Counted from the stretch's first letter, positions 16,522-25,996 are shown. The stretch is 64,000 bases of DNA from [Clostridium] hylemonae DSM 15053 (GCF_008281175.1 NZ_CP036524.1:1674001-1738000); one strand, 5' to 3'. Numbers and translations: made by a program. The notes: a model not told the origin generated them from the letters alone.

Positions 16522-17391
16522 GTGACGGCCATTATAATAACAGGAATCATAATCGTGCTCTGTATCCTGGTGGAGATCCGGCGGGAGATGCGCACATTTC
16601 AAATGACGAGGTACACCGTGCGCTCCCGCAGGCTTGCCGGCATGAAAGGAACGAAAAAGATCCTGTTCCTGAGCGATCTGCACAACCAGACATACGGAGC
16701 ACAAAACAGCAGGCTTGTGAGCGCGGTGCTGCGTGAGGATCCGGACCTGATCCTCCTCGGGGGCGACATGCTCGTAGGGAAAAGAGGACATTCCTATGAG
16801 CCGGCGCTTCAGTTTATAAAACAGCTCGCACCGATATGCCCTGTCTTCTATGCAGATGGGAATCATGAACAGCGTGTAAAAAAGAGGCCGCAGGAATACG
16901 GTCTGGACATGGACCGCTATGTACAGGAACTTGGGGAAGCAGGGGTGCGGTTTCTCAGCAACGAATCTGCCTGCATGGAACTGGGCGGCATACCGGTCCG
17001 TATCTATGGCCTGGAAATACCGGAGCGCTGCTACGGACATTTCAAAAGAGCGTCCATGGAAGCGGAGGAAATAACTCAGAATATCGGCAGGCGCGGGCCG
17101 GACTGCTATAATATACTGCTCGCTCACAATCCGGGCTATGCCGACGTATACAGAGCGTGGGGGGCAGACCTTATACTGTCGGGGCACTATCACGGCGGAA
17201 TCGTCAGGATCCCGGGTATCGGGGGACTTGTGGCGCCCGGCTTTTTCCTGTTTCCGAAGTATTCCGGGGGGAAATACGAGGAAGGGGACAGCACCATTGT
17301 CGTGAGCAGAGGGCTGGGCATGCATACACTGCCTGTCAGGCTTTTTAATCCGGCCGAAGTGGTGGTGCTTAAGCTGAAGGGACAGCAATAA
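16522..17391 (+). CDS. Metallophosphoesterase, YkuE-like, membrane-anchored
   Basis: 289 residues from GTG 16522, preceded by AAGGAG (16508-16513). An N-terminal helix (IIITGIIIVLCILVEI) anchors the protein. The calcineurin-like metal-binding motifs follow: SDLHNQ, GGDMLVG, GNHEQR and GHYHGG. YkuE-type enzymes are membrane-attached phosphodiesterases; the natural substrate is not settled. It is the second gene of an operon with the HAD phosphatase, which suggests that both act on phosphorylated metabolites. Confidence 0.87.
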   Translation: MTAIIITGIIIVLCILVEIRREMRTFQMTRYTVRSRRLAGMKGTKKILFLSDLHNQTYGAQNSRLVSAVLREDPDLILLGGDMLVGKRGHSYEPALQFIKQLAPICPVFYADGNHEQRVKKRPQEYGLDMDRYVQELGEAGVRFLSNESACMELGGIPVRIYGLEIPERCYGHFKRASMEAEEITQNIGRRGPDCYNILLAHNPGYADVYRAWGADLILSGHYHGGIVRIPGIGGLVAPGFFLFPKYSGGKYEEGDSTIVVSRGLGMHTLPVRLFNPAEVVVLKLKGQQ

Positions 17392-17429
17392 GCGGTATTC
17401 CTGCAGATTTAAAATATGAGAAAGAAAAC

Positions 17430-17458
17430 TTGTGCAAACAGCCGGGAACCTGTATAAT
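17430..17458 (+). promoter_or_regulatory. Promoter of scpA-scpB
   Basis: TTGTGC (17430-17435), a 17-base spacer and TATAAT (17453-17458). The leader is about 60 bases. Confidence 0.55.
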
Positions 17459-17526
17459 AAATTAGTTATACTTATTGAATCATCGTTGTTCAATAAGGCA
17501 CGGCAGAATGAAACAGAGGAGTAATT

Positions 17527-18270
17527 ATGGGAATACCAGTGAAACTTCAGGTGTTTGAAGGGCCGTTGGACCTTCTTCTTCACTTGATCGACAAGAATAA
17601 AATTGACATATATGATATTCCGATCGTTGAGATAACAAACCAGTATATGGAATATATCCGGGCCATGGAGAAGGAAGACTTAAATGTGATGAGCGAGTTC
17701 CTCCTTATGGCGGCGACGCTGCTGGATATCAAGTGCAGGATGCTGCTTCCGAAGGAAGTGAACGAAGAAGGAGAAGAGGAAGACCCTCGTCAGGAACTGG
17801 TAGAACAGCTGCTGGAATATAAGATGTACAAGTATATGTCCTATGAGCTTAAAGACCGGCAGGTGGACGGGGAAATGGTGCTGTATAAGAATCCTACGAT
17901 TCCGGAAGAAGTGCTGGAATACGTAGAGCCTGTGGATATGGATGCACTTCTCGGTGAACTGACACTTGTGAAGCTGAACCGTATCTTCAGGGACGTGATG
18001 CGCAGACAGGTCGACAAGATAGACCCGGTGCGCAGCACATTCGGAAAGATTGAAAAAGAAGAAGTCACTCTGCCTGAGAAGCTGGATCATGTGACAGAGT
18101 ATGCCAGGATACATAAGAAATTCAGTTTTCGTGAACTTTTAGAGAAGCAATGTTCCAAGGTGCAGCTTATTGTGACATTTCTCGCTGTTCTGGAACTGAT
18201 GAAAGTCGGCACGGTTTTCATTGAGCAGGAACAGCAGTTTGATGACATTATCATTACATCCATGTTATAG
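17527..18270 (+). CDS. scpA: Segregation and condensation protein A
   Basis: 247 residues. The start 'VKLQVFEGPLDLLLHLIDKN' is the ScpA/kleisin signature, followed by 'DIYDIPIVEITNQYMEYI' and a winged-helix C-terminus ending in 'DDIIITSML'. ScpA bridges the SMC heads and, with ScpB, loads the condensin complex onto newly replicated DNA. The scpB gene follows after 20 bases. GAGGAG precedes the ATG. Confidence 0.97.
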   Translation: MGIPVKLQVFEGPLDLLLHLIDKNKIDIYDIPIVEITNQYMEYIRAMEKEDLNVMSEFLLMAATLLDIKCRMLLPKEVNEEGEEEDPRQELVEQLLEYKMYKYMSYELKDRQVDGEMVLYKNPTIPEEVLEYVEPVDMDALLGELTLVKLNRIFRDVMRRQVDKIDPVRSTFGKIEKEEVTLPEKLDHVTEYARIHKKFSFRELLEKQCSKVQLIVTFLAVLELMKVGTVFIEQEQQFDDIIITSML

Positions 18271-18290
18271 ATGAGAGTGGGAAAGGTAGT

Positions 18291-18869
18291 ATGGAAGAAG
18301 TGGAGATTCGTAAGTTAGAAGGCGTGATAGAAGCCATTTTATTTACCATGGGGGAGTCGGTGGAACTGAGCAAGATCGCTTCCGCCATTGAACATGATGA
18401 AGATACGACGAGGAAAATAATCCGTCAGATGATGGTCAGGTATGACGAGGAGGACCGCGGAGTGCGTATCATAGAGTTGGAGAGTTCCTTTCAGATGTGT
18501 ACGAAAAAAGAGATGTACGAGTATCTGATCAAGATCGCAAAGCAGCCCCGCAAATTTGTTCTGACAGATGTGCTGCTTGAGACTCTGTCGATCGTGGCAT
18601 ACAAACAGCCGGTCACGAAGCTGGAGATCGAAAAAATAAGAGGAGTAAAGTCGGATCATGCGGTAAATAAGCTCGTTGAGTATAATCTTGTCTGTGAAGT
18701 CGGCAGGCTGGACGCACCAGGGCGGCCGCTGCTATTCGGAACGACGGAGGAATTTCTGCGGAGATTCAGCATTCAGTCTGTAGAAGAGCTTCCCAGCCTC
18801 AATCCTGAGCAGATGGAGGACTTTAAGACAGAGGCGGAAGAGGAAGTGCAGCTTAAGCTGGATGTATGA
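18291..18869 (+). CDS. scpB: Segregation and condensation protein B
   Basis: 192 residues with two winged-helix domains. Typical stretches are 'IEAILFTMGESVELSKIA' and 'TLSIVAYKQPVTKLEIEKIR'. The C-terminal tail is acidic. ScpB dimers bind ScpA and support the SMC complex. It is cotranscribed with scpA; the dacF-like gene follows after 87 bases. Confidence 0.97.
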   Translation: MEEVEIRKLEGVIEAILFTMGESVELSKIASAIEHDEDTTRKIIRQMMVRYDEEDRGVRIIELESSFQMCTKKEMYEYLIKIAKQPRKFVLTDVLLETLSIVAYKQPVTKLEIEKIRGVKSDHAVNKLVEYNLVCEVGRLDAPGRPLLFGTTEEFLRRFSIQSVEELPSLNPEQMEDFKTEAEEEVQLKLDV

Positions 18870-18956
18870 CAGCCGCGGCCCGAGGAACAAAAATGTTCAT
18901 AGTATCCGCGCAGAGAACATAGATTACAGTAACACAGATTATATGCGGTGCTGTAT

Positions 18957-20174
18957 ATGAAAAAGAAATACTGGATATTAGGTATGATAATGACGATAGT
19001 TTTTTCCGCTTTTCCTTCCACCGGCACAGCTGCCGGGGATGGAGACATCCCGGAGGAACTGTCGCAGCTATACGCCCGGTCCGCAGTTCTTATGGATGCT
19101 GACAGCGGGCGTGTTTTATTTGGGAAGGATGAAGACGTGGTCAGGCCTATGGCCAGCACAACGAAGATCATGACCTGTATTCTTGCGCTTGAAAATATGC
19201 AGGAGGACCAGGTGACGGCAGCATCGGATCATGCTGCAAGCCAGCCAAAAGTCCGGCTGGGAGTAAAAGGGAAAGAGGAATTCCGTATAAAGGATCTTTT
19301 ATATTCCCTTATGCTGGAGTCCCATAATGACAGCGCGGTAGTGATAGCAGAAGGGATCGCCGGATCGGTGGAGGCCTTTGCCGGCATGATGAATGAAAAG
19401 GCGGCAGAGCTTGGATGCAGCGATACATATTTTGTGACTCCCAACGGGCTGGATGGTTATGACGAGGGGGGGACACACTCAACGACTGCCAGAGACCTGG
19501 CAGCCATCATGAAATACTGCATCAAGGATTCCCCAAAGAAGGAACAGTTTCTGGAAGTGACCCGGACGAAGGATTACAGCTTCACAAATGTGAAAGGTGA
19601 CAGAAGCTTTTCCTGCAGCAACCACAATGCCTTTCTGACTATGATGGACGGAGCGCTGTCAGGCAAGACGGGATTTACGGCAGACGCGGGATACTGTTAT
19701 GTGGGGGCCCTTGAGCGGGACGGAAGGACGTTTATCGTGGCGCTCCTCGCCTGTGGCTGGCCGAACAATAAAGGATATAAGTGGAAAGACACGAGAAAGC
19801 TCATGGAATACGGAGTGGCCAATTATGAGTATCAGACCGTATGGCAGGATATGAAACTTAAAGACGTCAATGCAGAACGCGGCATTGAGAAGGGGAATGA
19901 ATTCGGAGGGGATGCAAAGATTCCGGTCAAGATCGCGGATGCAGACAAAGAATTTAAGGTACTGCTCAGGGAGGGGGAGAAGGTAGACATAACATGTGAC
20001 GTCAAAAAGAAGCTCGCCGCGCCGGTAGAGGAAGGAACAAAGGTCGGCACGGTCACCTATACGCTGGACGGAGAAGTGCTGAGGCAGTTTTCCGTCGTAA
20101 CTGCGCAGTCCGCGGAAAGAAAAGACGCCGGGTGGTGTGCAGAGATTCTTTTAAAGAAACTTCTGATGCAGTGA
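18957..20174 (+). CDS. D-alanyl-D-alanine carboxypeptidase (DacF-like, S11), second copy
   Basis: 405 residues. A signal peptide (KKKYWILGMIMTIVFSAF) is followed by the S11 motifs STTK (S67-K70), SHN near 121 and KTG near 232, then a C-terminal beta domain. It probably acts at the outer face of the membrane on peptidoglycan. ATG 18957 gives a clean signal peptide; a GTG at 18948 would add three residues. No strong ribosome site is visible for either. The location just after scpAB, as for dacF/dacB relatives in Clostridia, suggests a cell-cycle or sporulation role (inference). Confidence 0.9.
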   Translation: MKKKYWILGMIMTIVFSAFPSTGTAAGDGDIPEELSQLYARSAVLMDADSGRVLFGKDEDVVRPMASTTKIMTCILALENMQEDQVTAASDHAASQPKVRLGVKGKEEFRIKDLLYSLMLESHNDSAVVIAEGIAGSVEAFAGMMNEKAAELGCSDTYFVTPNGLDGYDEGGTHSTTARDLAAIMKYCIKDSPKKEQFLEVTRTKDYSFTNVKGDRSFSCSNHNAFLTMMDGALSGKTGFTADAGYCYVGALERDGRTFIVALLACGWPNNKGYKWKDTRKLMEYGVANYEYQTVWQDMKLKDVNAERGIEKGNEFGGDAKIPVKIADADKEFKVLLREGEKVDITCDVKKKLAAPVEEGTKVGTVTYTLDGEVLRQFSVVTAQSAERKDAGWCAEILLKKLLMQ

Positions 20175-20295
20175 GAAATCATCCATTAATAAATCTAATA
20201 TCCCCATGATAAACGGTAATTTCCCAAACCTCCGGACAGATGATACTATATAAGTGAGGAAAGAGGAAACGGGTTCATGAGGAGGAGGTGTCATT

Positions 20296-20385
20296 ATGGG
20301 AAACATCATAGGATGGGTCATCGTAGCTGCAGCGGCGCTGTATGGAATATATATAGTAATATCTGACAGAAAAAAGCACTTCTAG
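20296..20385 (+). CDS. Small single-pass membrane protein (29 aa)
   Basis: An unusually strong ribosome site (GGAGGAGGTG, 20281-20290) precedes ATG 20296. The product is mostly one helix (WVIVAAAALYGIYIVI) with a short basic tail (SDRKKHF). The size and shape recall FeoB-associated small proteins, but the cysteines of that family are missing. The next feature is a strong bidirectional terminator. Function unknown. Confidence 0.5.
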   Translation: MGNIIGWVIVAAAALYGIYIVISDRKKHF

Positions 20386-20421
20386 CCTGAAACAGGCGGT
20401 AAAGGCGGAAAGAGTAAGAAG

Positions 20422-20475
20422 CGGCTGCGGTCTGAATGCTTGTGTATGAACAGCAGACAGACTGCAGCCGTTTTA
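20422..20475. terminator. Bidirectional terminator
   Basis: CGGCTGCGGTCTG (20422-20434) pairs with CAGACTGCAGCCG (20458-20470) with one G-U, followed by TTTTATTTT. It lies between the small membrane protein gene and the convergent LysR gene. Confidence 0.85.
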
Positions 20476-20478
20476 TTT

Positions 20479-21345
20479 TCAGATAAGATTCTTTTTTACA
20501 TACTGAAGAAAAAGTTTCATGGCCGGTGAAAGATCTTTGGAAGAACGAAGGGCAATTCCAAGATTGCGGTATGCGTTCGGCACGAGCGGACGCGTCACAT
20601 AGTCTCCGTCGTATAAGGAGAGAAAGAGACGGGGCATGATACTTACGCCCAGTCCGTGTTCCACCATAGAGGCAATGGAATAATCATTCTTTCCGGTAAA
20701 TTTTATGTCCGGCGTGATCCCGGCTTTTTCAAGCAGCGGGTGTATATCGGCGTCATTTACCCGGTCGTATATGATAAATGGCTGGTTTTCAAAAAGCTCT
20801 ATCGGTACTTTTTCAAGCTTTGTGTACGGATGTCCTACCGGGAGGACTGCCAGGAGAGGGTCCTGCTCTACATGGATAAAATCATAGCTTTTATCTTTCT
20901 GAAAACTGGTAAGTCCGATATCCACGGTGAAATCTTCGAGCCACTTCGCGATCTCGCCGCCGCTGCCCTCCATGATCTGAAATATGATGCCCGGGTAGTC
21001 GGCCTGGAACCGCCGGATGATGTCCGGAAGCCAGTGTATGGAGCAGCTGACATAAGTACCGATACGCAGCGTCCCCTTTTTCAGCCCCTTCAGAAATGAA
21101 ATCTCCTGATTCACCGTTTCGTTGGAAAAAAGCAGCGCCCGGATAGACGGAAGCAGTGCCTCGCCCTCCGGTGTGAGAGACACACCTTTGTGGCCTTTGT
21201 AAAACAGCGGGAAACCGACCTCGTTCTCAAGCGATTTCATCATCTGCGTGATCCCGGACTGTGTATAACCGAGCTTTTCACCGGCTTTTGTAAAGCTGCC
21301 GAGACTGATGGCAGTCAACAGTACCTCACATTTTTTTAGATCCAT
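20479..21345 (-). CDS. LysR family transcriptional regulator
   Basis: 288 residues. The N-terminal winged helix reads 'LLTAISLGSFTKAGEKLGYTQSGITQMMKSLENEVG', and a periplasmic-binding-like effector domain follows from about residue 90. Usually such proteins control a divergent target. Here the YbaK-family gene starts 184 bases away on the other strand and is the natural candidate target (inference). The effector cannot be guessed. Confidence 0.92.
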   Translation of the reverse strand: MDLKKCEVLLTAISLGSFTKAGEKLGYTQSGITQMMKSLENEVGFPLFYKGHKGVSLTPEGEALLPSIRALLFSNETVNQEISFLKGLKKGTLRIGTYVSCSIHWLPDIIRRFQADYPGIIFQIMEGSGGEIAKWLEDFTVDIGLTSFQKDKSYDFIHVEQDPLLAVLPVGHPYTKLEKVPIELFENQPFIIYDRVNDADIHPLLEKAGITPDIKFTGKNDYSIASMVEHGLGVSIMPRLFLSLYDGDYVTRPLVPNAYRNLGIALRSSKDLSPAMKLFLQYVKKNLI

Positions 21346-21529
21346 AAGCTTCGTCCCCCTTTCGCAACGGGCGGGATGTGTGTTTCTGCGCCTCTATTTG
21401 ATTATATAACAGAACAGGCGGAGAAAGAAAGATTTAAAGGGTGGATTTTTCTGCAGATATATGTATAATCTACAGTATATGATCATGTGCAGGCCCCGGA
21501 TGCCGGGGACAGATGAAGGAGGAGAAACG

Positions 21530-22018
21530 ATGTCGGTAGAAAAGGTCAGGGAGTATTTCCGCCAGTATGGCATGGAAGAGCGGGTAAAAGAAGTGGACGA
21601 GTCCAGTGCCACGGTGGAGTCGGCAGCGGCAGCGCTCGGCTGTGAGCCGAAGCGCATTGCAAAGACGCTGTCCTTTCGCGCGGGGGAAGCTGTTCTTCTC
21701 ATAGTGACGGCAGGCGATAGGAAGATAGATAACAAAAAGTATAAGCAGCGGTTCGGATGCAAGGCACAGATGCTCAGGGCGGAAGAAGTAGAGCCGCTTG
21801 TGGGCCATGGTGTGGGCGGGGTCTGCCCTTTTGGCATAAATGACGGTATTGATGTGTATATGGACGTGTCACTGCAGAGATTTGAAACAGTGTTTCCGGC
21901 GGCGGGAAGCGGAAACAGCATGATAGAACTCGGGATCGATGAACTGGAGCGGTACGGAAGAAGCAGCGGCTGGGTCGATGTGTGCCGGGAGCGTGAAGAG
22001 GCGGCCGCCGAAAAATAA
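21530..22018 (+). CDS. YbaK/EbsC family aminoacyl-tRNA deacylase-like protein
   Basis: 162 residues from ATG 21530, chosen because AAGGAGGAG (about 21517-21524) lies just upstream; the frame itself is open from 21461. Family features are 'SSATVESAAAALGCEPKRIAKTLSF' spread over the N-terminal part, 'RKIDNKKYKQRFG' and 'GVGGVCPFGI'. These are as in YbaK (Cys-tRNA-Pro deacylase) and related proteins. It is the second member of the wider superfamily in the window. It probably clears mischarged tRNA in the cytoplasm. Confidence 0.88.
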   Translation: MSVEKVREYFRQYGMEERVKEVDESSATVESAAAALGCEPKRIAKTLSFRAGEAVLLIVTAGDRKIDNKKYKQRFGCKAQMLRAEEVEPLVGHGVGGVCPFGINDGIDVYMDVSLQRFETVFPAAGSGNSMIELGIDELERYGRSSGWVDVCREREEAAAEK

Positions 22019-22030
22019 CAGGCTGCAGCG

Positions 22031-22059
22031 TTGCAAAAAACAAAAGATTCTTTTATAAT
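22031..22059 (+). promoter_or_regulatory. Promoter of a putative non-coding RNA
   Basis: TTGCAA (22031-22036), a 17-base spacer and TATAAT (22054-22059), located right after the YbaK stop and not followed by a normal gene until recA. Confidence 0.6.
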
Positions 22060-22065
22060 GACAGC

Positions 22066-22228
22066 ATGGAAGAATCGTTTGGAGGCTGGTCTTTTCTTTA
22101 TATAATCTCAGGAGTATGAAAGGAGGGAGCAGGCGGTCAGATATATTTTTATACACGTATTTTTCACACATTAACCACCGGAGCAGTGTCACTGCTCCGG
22201 CGTCTTGACAAGGCGGTATGCCTTTTTT
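22066..22228 (+). ncRNA. Candidate small RNA or leader transcript (about 165 nt)
   Basis: A good promoter lies at 22031-22059 and two hairpins close the stretch: CCGGAGCAG/CTGCTCCGG (22178-22200) and AAGGC-GGTAT-GCCTT with a T-run (22210-22228). Only very short ORFs exist inside (17 and 30 codons). The RNA would end about 100 bases before the recA promoter. It matches no RNA family I can name from sequence alone. Confidence 0.35.
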
Positions 22229-22330
22229 GAAAAATCACAGCCGTTTCTGGCAAAGACCACATTTTGATCAGGAAGAAGAGAAAAGCAGAAATATTCTTTC
22301 ATTTTTGCCTATATTTTGTTGATTTTCATA

Positions 22331-22386
22331 TTGACATTTGGCGGCAATTATAATACTATATTAATCGAGGAACGAACATTCGTTCG
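22331..22386 (+). promoter_or_regulatory. recA promoter with LexA (SOS) box
   Basis: TTGACA (22331-22336) and, 17 bases later, TACTAT (22354-22359). The palindrome CGAACATTCGTTCG (22373-22386) fits the Gram-positive LexA box CGAACN4GTTCG and lies just downstream of the -10 element, where LexA would block initiation. Confidence 0.88.
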
Positions 22387-22408
22387 GTGACGAGAAGGAG
22401 AGCATGTT

Positions 22409-23485
22409 ATGGTAAGTGATGATAAGAAAAAAGCGCTGGATGCAGCGATATCGAAACTAGAGAAAGATTTTGGAAAAGGCACGGTCATGAAGCTGGGTGA
22501 TCCGGCAGCCCAGGTGCAGGTGGAGACTGTACCGACCGGTTCGCTGAGCCTTGACCTTGCCCTTGGGCTTGGCGGCGTTCCGAAGGGACGTGTCGTGGAG
22601 ATATACGGCCCTGAGTCAAGTGGTAAGACGACGGTGGCGCTCCATATGATAGCGGAAGTGCAGAAGCGCGGAGGGATAGCGGGCTTTATAGATGCGGAAC
22701 ATGCGCTGGATCCGGTATACGCCGGCAACATAGGCGTTGATATCGATGAACTTTACATATCACAGCCGGACAGCGGCGACCAGGCGCTTGAGATCACAGA
22801 GACAATGGTGCGTTCCGGCGCGATGGATATCGTAGTTGTCGATTCTGTGGCGGCGCTTGTGCCGAGACAGGAGATCGAAGGCGATATGGGGGACAGTCAT
22901 GTGGGGCTTCAGGCCAGACTTATGTCCCAGGCGCTTAGAAAGCTGACACCTGTGATCAGTAAATCAAACTGTGTCGTGATCTTTATCAACCAGCTGAGAG
23001 AGAAGGTAGGCATCATGTTCGGCAATCCGGAGACAACTACCGGAGGACGCGCGCTCAAGTTCTATGCCTCTATCCGCATGGATGTCAGAAGAATCGAGAC
23101 ATTAAAGCAGGGCGGAGAGATGGTCGGCAACCGCACAAGGGTCAAAATTGTAAAGAATAAGATCGCGCCGCCGTTCAAAGAAGCCGAGTTTGATATCATG
23201 TTCGGAAAGGGCATCTCCCGTGAAGGGGATATACTGGATCTGGCAGCCAGCATCAATGTGATCAATAAAAGCGGCGCATGGTATGCATACAATGGAGATA
23301 AGATCGGACAGGGGCGTGAAAACGCCAAGATTTATCTTGCGGAGCATCCGGATATACTGGAGGCGGTAGAGACGAAGATACGGGCCCATTATCACCTTGG
23401 TGAGGACGCGCAGGCAGCGGCAGAAGAGGCCGGAGAACAGGAAGACAAGAAGAAGGAATCCAAGAAAAAGGAAGAGGATAAATAA
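22409..23485 (+). CDS. recA: RecA recombinase
   Basis: 358 residues. The Walker A motif GPESSGKT is at 67-74, followed by '[20 protein letters not shown]' and '[18 protein letters not shown]', the ATP- and DNA-binding loops. The C-terminal tail is rich in Lys and Glu. RecA forms filaments on single-stranded DNA, drives strand exchange and triggers LexA cleavage. AAGGAG (22395-22400) supports the ATG. A three-codon ATG frame at 22404 overlaps the start and is probably not used. recX follows after two bases. Confidence 0.99.
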   Translation: MVSDDKKKALDAAISKLEKDFGKGTVMKLGDPAAQVQVETVPTGSLSLDLALGLGGVPKGRVVEIYGPESSGKTTVALHMIAEVQKRGGIAGFIDAEHALDPVYAGNIGVDIDELYISQPDSGDQALEITETMVRSGAMDIVVVDSVAALVPRQEIEGDMGDSHVGLQARLMSQALRKLTPVISKSNCVVIFINQLREKVGIMFGNPETTTGGRALKFYASIRMDVRRIETLKQGGEMVGNRTRVKIVKNKIAPPFKEAEFDIMFGKGISREGDILDLAASINVINKSGAWYAYNGDKIGQGRENAKIYLAEHPDILEAVETKIRAHYHLGEDAQAAAEEAGEQEDKKKESKKKEEDK

Positions 23486-23487
23486 CA

Positions 23488-24102
23488 ATGACAGTCACAA
23501 AGATAGAGCCTGTGACAAAGACGAGATACCGGATATATGTGGACGGACAGTTTGCCTTTATATTGTATAAAGGCGAGCTGTCCCGTTATCTTATAGCGGA
23601 AGACGCTGAGATCACAGAGGAGACATATGAGACGATCCGGACAGAAGTTATATTAAAGAGGGTAAAGCTTAAGGCCATGCACCTGCTAAGCGACATGGAC
23701 CGGACGGAAGGACAGTTGAGGACGAAGCTGAGGCAGGGAGGATACACGGAAGATATGATAGACGCGGCCGTGGATTATGTGAAGTCTTTCGGCTATATCG
23801 ATGACGAAGCCTATGTGAAAAGATTTATAGCCGGCAGGAAAGATAAAAAGAGCAGAAGGGAAATATATGCGGCACTCTGCCGGAAAGGAATTCCAAAGGA
23901 ACAGATAGAGGCGGCTATGGAAGACTGTTATGAAAAAGAGGATTCCTGTGGAGCCATACGGAAGATCCTGGAAAAGAAGAAGTATGATCCCGCCACGGCA
24001 AAAGACGAGGAAAAGCGCAGAATCATGGGCTTTCTGACACGCAGGGGATTCAGTTATGACGACATCCGTCAAGTAATACAAGTTTCTGAGTGGAATGCTT
24101 GA
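23488..24102 (+). CDS. recX: RecX regulator of RecA
   Basis: 204 residues with three-helix repeats typical of RecX, for example 'LRTKLRQGGYTEDMIDAAV' and 'YAALCRKGIPKEQIEAAM'. RecX caps or destabilises RecA filaments. The gene starts two bases after the recA stop and its own stop overlaps the -35 box of the rny promoter. It is expected to be LexA-controlled with recA. Confidence 0.93.
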   Translation: MTVTKIEPVTKTRYRIYVDGQFAFILYKGELSRYLIAEDAEITEETYETIRTEVILKRVKLKAMHLLSDMDRTEGQLRTKLRQGGYTEDMIDAAVDYVKSFGYIDDEAYVKRFIAGRKDKKSRREIYAALCRKGIPKEQIEAAMEDCYEKEDSCGAIRKILEKKKYDPATAKDEEKRRIMGFLTRRGFSYDDIRQVIQVSEWNA

Positions 24103-24127
24103 CATCTTTGTGAAAACAGTATAAAAT
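24099..24127 (+). promoter_or_regulatory. Promoter of rny
   Basis: TTGACA (24099-24104) and TAAAAT (24122-24127) have a 17-base spacer. A TATAAA lies two bases upstream as an alternative. The -35 box overlaps the end of recX. Confidence 0.6.
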
Positions 24128-24174
24128 TTAAGTGTTGTATTTGTACAATGAAAATTAAATAAGGAGGTGCTCCT

Positions 24175-25728
24175 GTGCCGATAGGAATAGTAATTGCTGT
24201 AGCCGTGGTGCTTGTTATAATAACAGCGGCAGTCAGTCATTTTGTTACGGTCTCCAATCTGAAGAAGAATGCAGAATCCAAGATTGGAAATGCGGAAAGC
24301 AAGGCCAGAGAAATTATTGACGATGCGGTGAAGACAGCCGAGGCCAAAAAAAAGGAGTCTCTCTTGGAAATCAAGGAAGAGTCTATCAAGAACAAGAATG
24401 AGCTTGAAAAAGAGACAAAAGAACGCAGAGCAGAATTGCAGCGTTATGAAAAAAGAGTCCTTTCCAAAGAAGAGGCACTGGATAAGAAGTCAGAGGCTAT
24501 CGAGAAGCGCGAGTCAGGGTTCGCAGCAAAAGAAGAACAGCTTAAGCAGCGCGAAGCGAAAGTGGAAGAGCTGAGTAAGCAGCGAGTACAGGAACTAGAA
24601 AGAATCTCAGGACTTACCTCCGAACAAGCAAAAGAATATTTGTTAAAAACTGTTGAAGAAGATGTTAAACATGATACCGCTAAAATGATCAAGGAGCTGG
24701 AGACGCAGGCGAAGGAAGAAGCGGACAAGAAGGCAAAGGAATATGTCGTCACCGCCATCCAGAGATGTGCAGCAGATCATGTAGCGGAAACTACAATTTC
24801 GGTTGTACAGCTTCCAAGTGATGAAATGAAAGGAAGGATCATCGGAAGGGAAGGACGCAATATCCGTACCCTGGAGACGCTTACGGGCGTAGAGCTTATT
24901 ATCGATGATACTCCGGAAGCCGTTGTCTTGTCAGGCTTTGACCCGATAAGGAGAGAAGTGGCAAGAATAGCGCTTGAGAAGCTGATTGTTGACGGACGTA
25001 TACATCCGGCAAGAATTGAGGAGATGGTAGAGAAAGCGCAGAAAGAAGTAGAGACAATGATTCGTGAAGAAGGAGAGGCGGCAGCTCTCGAGGTCGGCGT
25101 ACATGGAATTCATCCGGAGCTTATCAAGCTTTTAGGACGGATGAAATTCAGAACAAGTTACGGCCAGAATGCACTGAAGCATTCTATTGAGGTATCACAG
25201 CTGTCAGGTCTTCTGGCGGGAGAGATCGGTCTTGACGTCAGAGTGGCGAAAAGAGCAGGTCTTCTGCACGATGTCGGAAAATCTATTGATCATGATGTGG
25301 AAGGCTCACATATTCAGATCGGTGTGGATCTCTGTAGAAAATACAAAGAATCTGCGACGGTCATCAATGCGGTAGAGGCCCATCACGGGGATGTAGAACC
25401 GGAAACTTTGATCGCATGTGTTGTACAGGCAGCGGATACCATATCTGCGGCCAGACCGGGTGCGAGAAGAGAAACAATTGAAACATATACAAACAGGTTA
25501 AAACAATTAGAAGATATCACCAATCAGTTTAAAGGTGTTGAGAAATCTTTTGCAATTCAGGCAGGTAGAGAGATTCGTGTAATGGTAGTTCCAGAGCAGG
25601 TATCTGATGCAGACATGGTATTGATGGCCAGAGATATAGCGAAGCAGATAGAGTATGAGCTTGAATATCCCGGTCAGATCAAAGTCAATGTAATCCGTGA
25701 ATCACGTGTTACTGACTATGCCAAGTAG
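24175..25728 (+). CDS. rny: Ribonuclease Y
   Basis: 517 residues from GTG 24175 after AAGGAGGTG (about 24161-24170). An N-terminal transmembrane helix ([16 protein letters not shown]) is followed by a long charged coiled coil (about 30-180). A KH domain ('[17 protein letters not shown]') and an HD domain ('[20 protein letters not shown]') complete the protein. This endonuclease initiates decay of many mRNAs, including riboswitch leaders in Bacillus. Transcribed alone, with a terminator 16 bases after the stop. Confidence 0.98.
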   Translation: MPIGIVIAVAVVLVIITAAVSHFVTVSNLKKNAESKIGNAESKAREIIDDAVKTAEAKKKESLLEIKEESIKNKNELEKETKERRAELQRYEKRVLSKEEALDKKSEAIEKRESGFAAKEEQLKQREAKVEELSKQRVQELERISGLTSEQAKEYLLKTVEEDVKHDTAKMIKELETQAKEEADKKAKEYVVTAIQRCAADHVAETTISVVQLPSDEMKGRIIGREGRNIRTLETLTGVELIIDDTPEAVVLSGFDPIRREVARIALEKLIVDGRIHPARIEEMVEKAQKEVETMIREEGEAAALEVGVHGIHPELIKLLGRMKFRTSYGQNALKHSIEVSQLSGLLAGEIGLDVRVAKRAGLLHDVGKSIDHDVEGSHIQIGVDLCRKYKESATVINAVEAHHGDVEPETLIACVVQAADTISAARPGARRETIETYTNRLKQLEDITNQFKGVEKSFAIQAGREIRVMVVPEQVSDADMVLMARDIAKQIEYELEYPGQIKVNVIRESRVTDYAK

Positions 25729-25743
25729 AAGATAAATGTTGAA

Positions 25744-25788
25744 GGGAACTGTCACGTTGAGAGATCAGCGGGACAGTTCTCTTTTTTT
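25744..25788 (+). terminator. Terminator after rny
   Basis: GAACTGTC (25746-25753) pairs with GACAGTTC (25772-25779), followed by TCTTTTTTT. Confidence 0.88.
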
Positions 25789-25864
25789 GTTAAAAAGCCC
25801 CTGAAACATACGTGTACAATATACCTGAAAGGTGTATAATGAGTTAAATCATATAAGCCGGCTC

Positions 25865-25996
25865 TTATTCTTCAGCCGGCTTATATGCTATGAGTACGAT
25901 ATCTTTTTCTGTCTGTTGTCTCAGCTTTTCCTGAAGTTCGTTTATTTCTTTTATACAGTCAGATGAGATGTCTGCTATCTGATATTCTTTCTCCAC
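25865..25996 (-). CDS. Small charged protein (43 aa), unknown function
   Basis: On the minus strand a GTG follows GGGGAGGTG at good spacing. The product begins MEKEYQIADISSDCIKEINE, continues with a Gln/Lys-rich helix (LQEKLRQQTEKDI) and ends VLIAYKPAEE. It may form a short coiled coil. The size and helix recall Spo0E-like regulators, but the SQELD signature is absent, so no function is assigned. An inverted repeat (ATAAGCCGGC ... GCCGGCTTAT, about 25855-25887) covers its last codons. Confidence 0.45.
   Translation of the reverse strand: MEKEYQIADISSDCIKEINELQEKLRQQTEKDIVLIAYKPAEE

Noticed and set aside
22404-22415. Upstream mini-ORF controlling recA
   Set aside because: Only three codons overlapping the start. 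Such frames occur easily by chance, and LexA control is already clear.
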